Positions 51,430 through 60,293 of a stretch of DNA of 64,000 bases are shown here, piece by piece. The notes below the pieces were generated by a model. It saw only the letters and a program-made list of their open reading frames with translations, was not told the origin of the DNA and did not search any database. The translations under genes were made by a program, and so were the position numbers. Position 1 is the first letter of the stretch, and each line of letters opens with the position of its first letter. This stretch comes from VRUE01 sp963728365 (lineage in GTDB: Bacteria > Actinomycetota > Thermoleophilia > Solirubrobacterales > 70-9): NCBI GenBank assembly GCA_963728365.1, contig CAVSJI010000001.1, positions 620,001 to 684,000 of the forward strand, read 5' to 3'.

Positions 51430-51729
51430 ATGGCCGCTGAGGACTTGGACAGCGTGAACATGCACGAGGCGAAGACGCAGCTGTCGAAGCTGGTCGCCCG
51501 AGTCGAGGGAGGCGAGGAGATCGTGATCACGCGTGCCGGGAAGCCGGCGGCGAAGCTGGTGCCGGTGCCTCAGCAGAAACCTGGCCGGCGCAAGCTCGGC
51601 GCCTGGGAAGACAAGGGGTTCTGGATGGCCTCGGACGAGGAGATGAAGAAGGTAGACCAGGAAATCGCCGAAGAATTCTACGGGCCGGAAGATGAGTGGC
51701 CCGAGGAGTGGAAGAACCCGCAAGAGTGA
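51430..51729 (+). CDS. Phd/YefM-type antitoxin
   Basis: Antitoxin of 99 residues, probably DNA-binding and autoregulatory. The N-terminus VNMHEAKTQLSKLVARVEGG and EEIVITRAGKPAAKLVPV are classic Phd/YefM. The C-terminal acidic tail (VDQEIAEEFYGPEDEWPEEW) should wrap the toxin. Its stop overlaps the GTG of the PIN-domain toxin (GTGA), so both are translated together. Confidence 0.9.
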   Translation: MAAEDLDSVNMHEAKTQLSKLVARVEGGEEIVITRAGKPAAKLVPVPQQKPGRRKLGAWEDKGFWMASDEEMKKVDQEIAEEFYGPEDEWPEEWKNPQE

Positions 51730-52103
51730 AGCTGCTGCTCGACACAAATGCGCTGCTCTGGGCGCTCCTGGAGAAGCATCGCCTTTCTCCGCGCGCGATC
51801 GAGGTCATCGAAGACGAGGCAAACGATCTGTTCGTCAGCGTCGTCAGCGTCTGGGAGATCGAGATCAAGCGGGCAAAGGGGAGGCTCCATGTTCCTATGG
51901 AGATCGAGCCGAGCCTGGCCGAACAACGCTTCAGCGCGCTTCCGGTGACCCTGCGCCATGCTCAAGCCGTTGAATCCCTGCCCCGACACCACCGCGACCC
52001 GTTCGACCGCATGCTCATCTGCCAGGCTCAGCTCGACGGCTTGACGCTCGTTACCTCCGACCGCATGATGCGGCGCTATCCAGTCTCCGTGATGCCGGCC
52101 TAG
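51726..52103 (+). CDS. PIN-domain toxin, VapC type
   Basis: Predicted ribonuclease toxin of 125 residues. The GTG at 51726 starts VKLLLDTNALLWALLEKHRL with the first PIN aspartate; the further acidic residues are in SVVSVWEIEIKRAKGRL (Glu), DPFDRMLICQAQLDGLTLVT (Asp) and SDRMM (Asp). The HHRDPFDRMLICQA form is that of the Phd-associated PIN group. It overlaps the convergent ribH gene at the stop codon by a few bases. Confidence 0.92.
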   Translation: MKLLLDTNALLWALLEKHRLSPRAIEVIEDEANDLFVSVVSVWEIEIKRAKGRLHVPMEIEPSLAEQRFSALPVTLRHAQAVESLPRHHRDPFDRMLICQAQLDGLTLVTSDRMMRRYPVSVMPA

Positions 52104-52618
52104 CCGTCGCGGACCTGCCAGCGGTACGGGTTGACCGCCTGTTTGAGCAGGGCCATGCGGGCGACGGTGAGGGCGGCGTTGCGACCCTGGTCGCGCTTGT
52201 CGCCGTTGGCGCGGGCGAGGGCCTGCTCCATCGTGTCGCAGGTGATCACCCCGAAGGCGCAGGGGACGCCGGTCTCCAGCTGGACGTCCTGGACGCCGCG
52301 CGCCGCCTCGGCGCAGACGAAGTCGTAATGGTCGGTCTCGCCGCGGATCACGACGCCGAGGCAGGCGACGCCGTCGCAGCTGCCCGTGGTGGCGTGCAGC
52401 TTGGCGGCGAAGGGCAGCTCGTAGGCGCCCGGGACCGAGACCTCGCTGACCGAGTCGGCCGGGACGCCGGCCAGCTGGAAGCCCTCGCGGGCACCCGCAA
52501 GCAGCCGCTGCGCGAGATCCTCGTAGAAGCGCCCGACGCAGACGGCGAAGCGCCGGCCCGCCAGCGCCTCCTTCTCCTCGTCCGTGAACGCCTCGAGGAA
52601 GGCGCCCGCCTCAGCCAC
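52100..52618 (-). CDS. ribH: 6,7-dimethyl-8-ribityllumazine synthase
   Basis: Condenses the pyrimidine and butanone precursors of riboflavin. The 172-residue protein has FAVCVGRFYEDLAQRLLAGA, VSVPGAYELPFAAKLHATTG, VACLGVVIRGETDHYDFVCA with the catalytic His, and CAFGVITCDTMEQALARA. The N-terminal 20 residues (MAEAGAFLEAFTDEEKEALA) are longer than in many homologues. GTG start, overlapping the ribBA stop by eight bases. Last gene of the riboflavin operon. Confidence 0.96.
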   Translation of the reverse strand: MAEAGAFLEAFTDEEKEALAGRRFAVCVGRFYEDLAQRLLAGAREGFQLAGVPADSVSEVSVPGAYELPFAAKLHATTGSCDGVACLGVVIRGETDHYDFVCAEAARGVQDVQLETGVPCAFGVITCDTMEQALARANGDKRDQGRNAALTVARMALLKQAVNPYRWQVRDG

Positions 52619-53951
52619 CGGAGGCGCCGTCCTCCGTAGCGGCGTCGCGCTCGTCCTCGTCGCGGATCATCTCCTCGTCGAAGGCGAGGCCCTGGTGGTG
52701 GAGCGTATGCCCCATCTTGTCGCGCTTGGCGCGCAGGTAGGCCTCGTTGTGGGCGTTGGGCGCCGATTCGATCGGTACCTGCTCGGTGACCGAGAGGCCG
52801 TAGCCCTCCAATCCGACGATCTTCTTCGGGTTGTTGGTGAGGATGCGGATGCTGGTCAGGCCGAGATCGCCGAGGATCTGGGCGCCGATCCCGTAGTCGC
52901 GCAGGTCGGCGGGCAGGCCGAGCTTCAGGTTGGCCTCGACCGTGTCGGCACCCTCCTCCTGCAGCTTGTAGGCGCGCAGCTTGTTGAGCAGGCCGATCCC
53001 GCGCCCCTCCTGGGAGAGGTAAAGCAGCACGCCGCAGCCCTCGCGCTCGATCTGGGTGAGAGCGGCGACCAGCTGCTCGCCACAGTCGCAGCGCATGCTG
53101 TGGAAGACGTCCCCGGTGAGGCACTCGCTGTGCACGCGGACCAGCACGTCCTCGGCGCCGTCGACGTCGCCCTTGACCATCGCCACGTGGTGCTTGTCGT
53201 CGACCAGCGAGCGGTAGCCGACCGCGGTGAAGTCGCCGAATTCGGTCGGCAGGGCGGTCGAGACGACGCGCTCGACCAGCTTCTCCTCGGTGCGCCGCCG
53301 GTAGGCGATCAGGTCGGCGACGGTGATCATCTTCAGGCCGTGGCGCTCGCAGTAGGGGATAAGGTCGGGGACGCGGGCCATCGTGCCGTCGTCGTTCATC
53401 ACCTCGCAGATCACCCCGGCCGGGGTCAGCCCGGCGAGGCGCGCGAGGTCGACGCTGGCCTCGGTGTGGCCGGTGCGCTCGAGCACGCCGCCGTCCTTGG
53501 CGCGCAGCGGGAACATGTGGCCGGGGACGACGATCTCCTCCGGGCCGGACTCGGGGTCGATCGCGACCTGGATCGTGTGGGCGCGGTCGTGGGCCGAGAT
53601 CCCGGTGCTGACGCCCCCCGCCGCCTCGATCGTCACCGTGAAGGCGGTCTGCAGGGGCGCCTCGTTCTTCGCCGCCATCAGCTTCAGGCCGAGCTTCTCG
53701 CAGCGCTCGGCGGTCAGCGCCAGGCAGATCAGGCCACGCGCCTCCTTGGCCATGAAGTTGACCGCCTCGGGGGTGGCGAACTGGGCCGCCATCACCAGGT
53801 CGCCCTCGTTCTCGCGGTCCTCGCCGTCGCAGACGACGACCATCCGCCCGGCGCGGATCTCCTCGATCCCCTCCTCGATCGTCGCAAAGGGGCTTGCCCC
53901 CGCCCCGGCGCCCGACCCCTCTGTGCGTTGCGTCTCGGTCATCTGGCTCAC
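52611..53951 (-). CDS. ribBA: Bifunctional DHBP synthase / GTP cyclohydrolase II
   Basis: Makes both precursors of riboflavin, from ribulose 5-phosphate (RibB half) and GTP (RibA half). RibB: MVVVCDGEDRENEGDLVMAA, TPEAVNFMAKEARGLICLAL, DGGVLERTGHTEASVDLARL. RibA: VRVHSECLTGDVFHSMRCDC with the zinc cysteines (CLTGD, CDCG), GVLLYLSQEGRGIGLLNKL, and ILTNNPKKIVGLEGYGLSV. At 446 residues it has the normal fused length. The GTG at 53951 overlaps the ribE stop (GTGA). Confidence 0.96.
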   Translation of the reverse strand: MSQMTETQRTEGSGAGAGASPFATIEEGIEEIRAGRMVVVCDGEDRENEGDLVMAAQFATPEAVNFMAKEARGLICLALTAERCEKLGLKLMAAKNEAPLQTAFTVTIEAAGGVSTGISAHDRAHTIQVAIDPESGPEEIVVPGHMFPLRAKDGGVLERTGHTEASVDLARLAGLTPAGVICEVMNDDGTMARVPDLIPYCERHGLKMITVADLIAYRRRTEEKLVERVVSTALPTEFGDFTAVGYRSLVDDKHHVAMVKGDVDGAEDVLVRVHSECLTGDVFHSMRCDCGEQLVAALTQIEREGCGVLLYLSQEGRGIGLLNKLRAYKLQEEGADTVEANLKLGLPADLRDYGIGAQILGDLGLTSIRILTNNPKKIVGLEGYGLSVTEQVPIESAPNAHNEAYLRAKRDKMGHTLHHQGLAFDEEMIRDEDERDAATEDGASGG

Positions 53952-54553
53952 GTCGACTCCTTTCCGGCCGACGGCGCGGCCAGTCGCTCAACATACTTCG
54001 CCACCAGATCGCACTCCACGTTCAGCCTGTCCCCGGGCTCGACCGCGCCGAGGTTTGTTCGCTCCAGCGTCTCGGGAATCAGGGAAACAGCAGCCCAAGA
54101 ATCGCCCAAATCCGCGATCGTCAGGCTGACCCCGTCGAGCGCGATCGAGCCCTTGTCGATCGCGTAGCGGAGCAGCTCGGGGGCAAGCGCGACGCGCAGC
54201 CGCCGCGCGAAGCCGTCCTCCTCGACGGCAAGCACCTCGGCGACGCCGTCGACGTGCCCTTGGACGATGTGCCCGCCGAGCCGGTCCGAAGCCTTCATCG
54301 CCAGCTCGAGGTTGACGCCGGCGCCTGCCTCGAGTGCGCCGAGCGCAGTCACGGCCAACGTCTGGTTCATCGCCGCGGTGGCGAAGCTCTCAGCGTTCAC
54401 GGCGGTGGCAGTAAGGCAGACCCCGTTGACGGCCACGGAGTCGCCGATGCCTATTTCAGGTGCCAGCGCAGTCGTGATTCGTATAAGGGAGCCATCCGAC
54501 CCGGATTGCACGGATGCGACGGTCCCCACATCCTGCACGAGCCCGGTGAACAT
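53948..54553 (-). CDS. ribE: Riboflavin synthase alpha chain
   Basis: Dismutates two lumazine molecules to riboflavin. The 201-residue protein shows the internal duplication: MFTGLVQDVGTVASV, GDSVAVNGVCLTATAVNAES, ALEAGAGVNLELAMKASDRL, GGHIVQGHVDGVAEVL in the first half, and IDKGSIALDGVSLTIADLGD, ETLERTNLGAVEPGDRLNVE in the second. The ATG shares its A with the ribD stop (TGATG). Confidence 0.96.
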   Translation of the reverse strand: MFTGLVQDVGTVASVQSGSDGSLIRITTALAPEIGIGDSVAVNGVCLTATAVNAESFATAAMNQTLAVTALGALEAGAGVNLELAMKASDRLGGHIVQGHVDGVAEVLAVEEDGFARRLRVALAPELLRYAIDKGSIALDGVSLTIADLGDSWAAVSLIPETLERTNLGAVEPGDRLNVECDLVAKYVERLAAPSAGKEST

Positions 54554-55767
54554 CACCACTCCCTGAATCTGGTCGTTATGAGCACATCGCCTCCGATCGT
54601 CGTGACCTCGCTGTGCAGGGAGGTAGCTCGCGCGGGTGGCGCTGCAGGGGGGACCACCCCTGAGGACGCTTTAGCGACCGGAAGGGGTGGTGGGTCCCCT
54701 GCGGCGACAGGACCCGCGGGCCGCTCGCCACCGAGCAGGATCGGGGCGATGAAGGTGCGCACCTCGTCTATCTGGTCGGCGGCCTGGAAGGCCGAGGCGA
54801 GAGTGCGACCGCCCTCGAGGAAGAGGCTCGTGACGCCGCGGCGCCCGAGGTCGGCGAGGGCGGCTTCAATGTTGTCGGCTACAACCACTTCGGCGCCTGC
54901 GTCGCGCAGCTCCTGCGTGGCGCCCTGGTCTGCCTCGGACCCCGCCACCACAAGCACGGGCGCCTCGTCGAGCGTGTTCATCAGCTTCGACTCGAGCGGC
55001 AGCCGGGCGCCGCGGTCGAACACGACCCTGAGCGGCTGCCGCAGCACGCCGGTTCCGGTGCGCTTTTTGTGGTCATGCGCCGCAAAAGGCGCACCGGAAG
55101 CGTCAGCGCCCGGGCGGGCTGTGAGGAGGGGGTCATCGGTTAGGACCGTGTTGATGCCGACTGCGATTGCGTCGGATTCGGCTCGCCATCGGTGGACTCG
55201 CTCGCGGCTGGACTCGCTCGAGATCCAGGGGGAGTCGCCGGGCGGAGTGCTGGTCTGTCCGTCGAGGGACATGGCGAGCTTCAGGGTCACTAGCGGGAGG
55301 CCGGTGCGCGCGTGCTTGCGAAACGGCTGGTTGAGCAGCCGCGCCGCGGTCGCCTCCTCCCCATTGGCGAACTCAACCTCCACGCCCCCGTCCCGCAAGA
55401 TCCCCGGCCCCCGCCCCGCAGCCTTCTCACTCGGGTCATCAGACCCGATCACGACCCGGGAGACCCCCGCCTCGAGCAGCGCCTCCGCACAAGGCGGCTG
55501 CCGCCCCGTATGCGCGCAGGGCTCCAGCGTCACATACATGGTCGCCCCCTCTGGGTCATTCCCCCGCTCCAAGCAATCCGCCAAAGCGGCTCGCTCCGCA
55601 TGAAGCTCCCCAAGCTCCGCATGCCACCCCTCGCCAATGACTCCGCCGTCCTTAACCACGACGGCACCAACCAGGGGATTCGGGCTGACCCGCCCCCGCC
55701 CGCGCTCAGCAAGCTCAAGCGCTCTGCGCAAATGCTCGCGATCCGTGCCTGTGATCTGCGCGTTCAT
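54553..55767 (-). CDS. ribD: Bifunctional riboflavin deaminase/reductase RibD, with palindromic insertions
   Basis: Deaminates and reduces the pyrimidine intermediate of riboflavin. Deaminase half: RGRVSPNPLVGAVVVKDGGV, zinc motif GELHAERAALADCL and TMYVTLEPCAHTGRQPPCAE. Reductase half: LVTLKLAMSLDGQTSTPPGD, VGINTVLTDDPLLTARPG, SLFLEGGRTLASAFQAADQI. Two stretches look inserted: ASGAPFAAHDHKKRTGT, encoded by a palindrome that recurs in rsmB, and a proline/alanine-rich segment near the end encoded by an imperfect palindrome. The ATG at 55767 is chosen; an in-frame TTG at 55791 lies within the operator-like palindrome. First gene of the operon. Confidence 0.93.
   Translation of the reverse strand: MNAQITGTDREHLRRALELAERGRGRVSPNPLVGAVVVKDGGVIGEGWHAELGELHAERAALADCLERGNDPEGATMYVTLEPCAHTGRQPPCAEALLEAGVSRVVIGSDDPSEKAAGRGPGILRDGGVEVEFANGEEATAARLLNQPFRKHARTGLPLVTLKLAMSLDGQTSTPPGDSPWISSESSRERVHRWRAESDAIAVGINTVLTDDPLLTARPGADASGAPFAAHDHKKRTGTGVLRQPLRVVFDRGARLPLESKLMNTLDEAPVLVVAGSEADQGATQELRDAGAEVVVADNIEAALADLGRRGVTSLFLEGGRTLASAFQAADQIDEVRTFIAPILLGGERPAGPVAAGDPPPLPVAKASSGVVPPAAPPARATSLHSEVTTIGGDVLITTRFREW
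54640..54706 (-). repeat. Imperfect palindrome inside ribD (3' part)
   Basis: Left arm 54640-54661 (CGCTGCAGGGGGGACCACCC then CT) and right arm 54683-54706 pair with a bulge and mismatches; the loop is GAGGACGCTTTAGCGACCGGA. It encodes an in-frame stretch (PPPLPVAKASSGVVPPAAPP) that lies outside the conserved reductase fold. Confidence 0.55.
55053..55099 (-). repeat. In-frame palindromic element in ribD (TTCCGGTGCGC family)
   Basis: Arms 55053-55069 and 55083-55099 (TTCCGGTGCGCTTTTTG and its partner) pair over 17 bases with one T/G mismatch; loop of 13 bases. The same arms occur at 62865 in rsmB, in the same orientation and reading frame, giving ASGAP...KRTGT in both proteins. Confidence 0.85.
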
Positions 55768-55772
55768 AGCAC

Positions 55773-55790
55773 TGATTGACTGGTCAATCA
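55773..55790. promoter_or_regulatory. Palindromic operator candidate upstream of ribD
   Basis: TGATTGACTGGTCAATCA is a perfect 8-base inverted repeat around TG, lying 6-23 bases before the ribD ATG. Shape and length suit a dimeric repressor (TetR- or MarR-like). It would cover the ribosome site or transcript start of the rib operon. No regulator gene is adjacent. Confidence 0.55.
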
Positions 55791-55848
55791 ACCAAGCTTA
55801 CTATCCCCTCGCGAGAAGGAAATCCGACTCCGGATTGGTAGGCCAAGT

Positions 55849-55961
55849 GGGTACCGTCTCGACGGAGCCTCCCCTCGGCACCGCGGAGTGATTCTTGCCG
55901 CGAAGCGGCACGAGATTCGCCCCACCGCAGGTGGGGCGTGGGCTCCGGCGAGGCGGTACCC
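55849..55961. repeat. Palindromic element between ribD and the glycosyltransferase gene
   Basis: Arms 55849-55869 (GGGTACCGTCTCGACGGAGC then C) and 55941-55961 pair over 21 bases with two mismatches. The 71-base core holds two further hairpins (TGCCGCGAAGCGGCA and CGCCCCACCGCAGGTGGGGC). It fills most of the divergent intergenic space, so it may sit within both promoters. It is not an FMN riboswitch by eye. Confidence 0.65.
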
Positions 55962-55998
55962 GCTGGGCCGACCCCGCCCCGGGGTACCCTCCGCGCCC

Positions 55999-56982
55999 AT
56001 GAAGCTGATCGTCCAGATCCCCTGCCTCAACGAGGAGACCACCCTCCCGGCGACGATCGCCGATATCCCCCGGGCGCTGCCCGGCGTCGACGCCATCGAG
56101 CTGCTGGTGATCGACGACGGCTCGACCGACCGCACGGTCGAGGTCGCCCGCGAGCAGGGAGTGGAGCACATCGTCAGGTTGACCAACAACAAGGGCCTGG
56201 CGGCCGGCTTCCAGGCGGGGCTCGACGCCTGCCTGAAGCTCGGCGCCGACATCGTCGTCAACACCGACGCCGACAACCAGTACCGCGGCGCCGACATCGC
56301 CAAGCTGGTGGCGCCGATCCTCGCCGGCGAGGCCGACATGGTCGTCGGTGACCGGCGGGTGAGCGAGATCGAGCACTTCTCCGGCCAGAAGAAACGGCTG
56401 CAGCGGCTAGGCAGCTGGGTCGTGCGGCGGCTCTCGGGCACCGAGATCGCCGACACCACCTCGGGCTTCCGCGCCTACAACCGCGAGGCGGCGCTCGGCC
56501 TGCTGGTCGTCGACGACTTCACCTACACGCTGGAGAGCCTGATCCAGGCGGGCAAGATGCTCGTCGCGGTCGACCAGGTCGAGGTCGCCACCAACCCGCA
56601 GACCCGTGAGTCGCGGCTCTTCGCCTCGACCGGCGCCTACGTTCGCCGCAACGCGCTCTCGATCCTGCGCATCTACGCGCGCTATGAGCCGCTGCGGGTC
56701 TTCGCCACCGCCGGGCTCCTCGTCGCGATCCTTGCCCTGGCCGCCTGGCTGCCCTTCCTGCTCGACTGGATCCTCAACGGCGACTCGACCGGACACATCC
56801 AGTCGCTGATCCTCGGCGCGGTGCTCTTCATCGCCGCGATCCAGCTCGTCGCCCTCGGCGTGATCGGCGACCTGCTCGCCGGTCAGCGGGTGATGACCCA
56901 GCGGGTCTTCGAGCGGGTGCGGAGGGTCGAGCTGGCGCAGGGGGTCGAGCCCTCCCACTACGAGCCGGGCGCGCGCCGATGA
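55999..56982 (+). CDS. Family 2 glycosyltransferase, polyprenyl-phosphate type
   Basis: Membrane-linked GT-A enzyme of 327 residues, similar to dolichyl/polyprenyl-phosphate sugar transferases. The catalytic domain has MKLIVQIPCLNEETTLPATI, LLVIDDGSTDRTVEVAREQG, NNKGLAAGFQAGLDACLKLG, VVNTDADNQYRGADIAKLVA (DxD-type metal site) and TTSGFRAYNREAALGLLVVD. Two C-terminal helices follow (VFATAGLLVAILALAAWLPF, LILGAVLFIAAIQLVALGVI). The ATG follows the palindromic region. Its stop overlaps the flippase start (ATGA), which suggests that both serve one surface polysaccharide or glycolipid pathway. Confidence 0.92.
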   Translation: MKLIVQIPCLNEETTLPATIADIPRALPGVDAIELLVIDDGSTDRTVEVAREQGVEHIVRLTNNKGLAAGFQAGLDACLKLGADIVVNTDADNQYRGADIAKLVAPILAGEADMVVGDRRVSEIEHFSGQKKRLQRLGSWVVRRLSGTEIADTTSGFRAYNREAALGLLVVDDFTYTLESLIQAGKMLVAVDQVEVATNPQTRESRLFASTGAYVRRNALSILRIYARYEPLRVFATAGLLVAILALAAWLPFLLDWILNGDSTGHIQSLILGAVLFIAAIQLVALGVIGDLLAGQRVMTQRVFERVRRVELAQGVEPSHYEPGARR

Positions 56983-58436
56983 GCGGGCAGACCGCCGGCG
57001 GCGGCGCCTCGCGGGGCGGCACCACGGCGAGCACCGCCGACTACGGCAAAACCGCCAGCTTCCTGGCGATCGGCGTCGGCCTCACGGGCGTGATCACCTA
57101 CGTCTACTTCTTCATCGCCTCGCACGTGCTCTCCAAGCCCGACTACGGGCAGATCACGGTGCTCTGGTCGGCCGTCTTCATAACGATCTCGACCCTCTAC
57201 CGGCCGATCGAACAGCTGCTCTCGCGGCACATCGCCGAACACCACGTCAAGGGCGAGCCGATCGGCGGGACGATGCGCAACGCCTCGCTGATCCAGCTCG
57301 GGCTCTCGCTGACCTTCGCGGTGCTCGCCCTCGCCCTGCGCGGCCCGATCCAGAACGGCGTGCTGGAGGGCAACGAAACTCTCTACTGGGTCTTCTTCGG
57401 CGCCGTCCTCTTCTACGCGGCGAGCTACTTCGCCCGCGGCTTCCTCGCCGGCAACAAGCGCTTCGGCCTGTTCACGGCGCTGATCCTCTCCGAATCCTGC
57501 TTCCGCACGATCTTCGCCGTGCTGGTCGCGGTCAGCGTGCTCAGCGGTCAGTCGGCGGTCGCGGTGGGGATCGTCGCGGCCCCCGCCCTCTCCCTTGTCG
57601 TCGTGCCGTTCGCCTTTGCTCGCAGGGCCAGACGCACGACCGGCATGCCCGGACCCGAAGCGGAGGACATGCCGGATGGTTCCGCCGCATCCGAGTCCGA
57701 TCGCAATCTGACTCCTTCGGAGTCGGATGCGGCGGTCTCGATGGCCCACGGGACCGGCTTCGCCGCCGCCGTGCTGGTGATCATGTTCAGCGAACAGGCC
57801 TTCCTCAACGCCGGGCCACTGGTCGTCCGCGGCCTGCAGGGCGCCGCCGCGGCCGGCTTCATCTTCAACGTGCTGATGATCGCCCGGGCGCCGCTGCAGC
57901 TCTTCCAGGCGGTCTCGACGAGCATCCTCCCCCACCTCACCGGGCTGCACACCAGCGAGGAGCCGGGCAGCGAGGACGAGTTCCACCGCTCGGTGCGCAT
58001 GGTGCTGCTCGGCCTGGCGGCCTTCACCGCGCTGGCCTTCGTCTTCATGGCCGTCGCCGGTCCGACCGCGATGCAACTCGCCTTCAGCAAGAAGTTCGAC
58101 TACGACCGCGAGGGCCTGCTGCTGGTGACCCTCGGCATGGGTCTCTACCTCTCCTCGGTCACCGTCAACCAGGCCTGCATCGCCCAGGGTCAGGTGCGCC
58201 GCGCGGCGGGGCGCTGGATCCTCTGCGCCGCCCTCTTCATCGGCTGGAACTTCGTGCCGCTCCTCGAAAACGAGTTCCGTCGGGTCGAGCTCGGCTTCCT
58301 CGGTGCCGCCGCCGTCCTCTTCTCGCTGCTCTACTACGTCTACCGTCGCCCGCGCGAACGGGCCGTAGACGTGCCGCAGCCGGGTTCGCCCGAGGAGCTG
58401 GAGGCGGAGTTGGCGCTGATCGACGAGAACGTCTGA
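56979..58436 (+). CDS. MATE/MviN-like polysaccharide flippase (Wzx type)
   Basis: Multi-helix membrane protein of 485 residues, predicted to flip lipid-linked sugars. Twelve or more hydrophobic segments are visible, for example FLAIGVGLTGVITYVYFFIA, NASLIQLGLSLTFAVLALAL, LFGAVLFYAAS-type helices and AAGFIFNVLMIARAPLQLFQ; the form YGQITVLWSAVFITISTLYR is usual for oligosaccharide flippases. Between two helices lies a polar stretch of about 35 residues (GMPGPEAEDMPDGSAASESD, then RNLTPSESDAAV) encoded by palindromic DNA, which looks like an in-frame insertion in a cytoplasmic or outer loop. Confidence 0.88.
   Translation: MSGQTAGGGASRGGTTASTADYGKTASFLAIGVGLTGVITYVYFFIASHVLSKPDYGQITVLWSAVFITISTLYRPIEQLLSRHIAEHHVKGEPIGGTMRNASLIQLGLSLTFAVLALALRGPIQNGVLEGNETLYWVFFGAVLFYAASYFARGFLAGNKRFGLFTALILSESCFRTIFAVLVAVSVLSGQSAVAVGIVAAPALSLVVVPFAFARRARRTTGMPGPEAEDMPDGSAASESDRNLTPSESDAAVSMAHGTGFAAAVLVIMFSEQAFLNAGPLVVRGLQGAAAAGFIFNVLMIARAPLQLFQAVSTSILPHLTGLHTSEEPGSEDEFHRSVRMVLLGLAAFTALAFVFMAVAGPTAMQLAFSKKFDYDREGLLLVTLGMGLYLSSVTVNQACIAQGQVRRAAGRWILCAALFIGWNFVPLLENEFRRVELGFLGAAAVLFSLLYYVYRRPRERAVDVPQPGSPEELEAELALIDENV
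57640..57735 (+). repeat. Palindromic segments inside the flippase gene
   Basis: Two nested inverted repeats lie side by side in the coding region: CCGGCATG (57640) with CATGCCGG (57668), and an 18-base arm at 57682-57699 (CCGCCGCATCCGAGTCCG) with 57718-57735, one mismatch, loop of 18 bases. Reading frame is kept. Confidence 0.65.
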
Positions 58437-58458
58437 GCCGGTCCCCTAGGGTCCAGCG

Positions 58459-60258
<1,800 letters not shown>

Positions 60259-60293
60259 GGCCAAGCCGATCGAGGACGCTGAGATGCGCCGCC

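Noticed and set aside
55768..55998. FMN riboswitch in front of ribD
   Set aside because: I looked for the conserved GGGTGAAA-type and GGCGGTGA-type stretches on the minus strand and did not see them; only palindromes are present.
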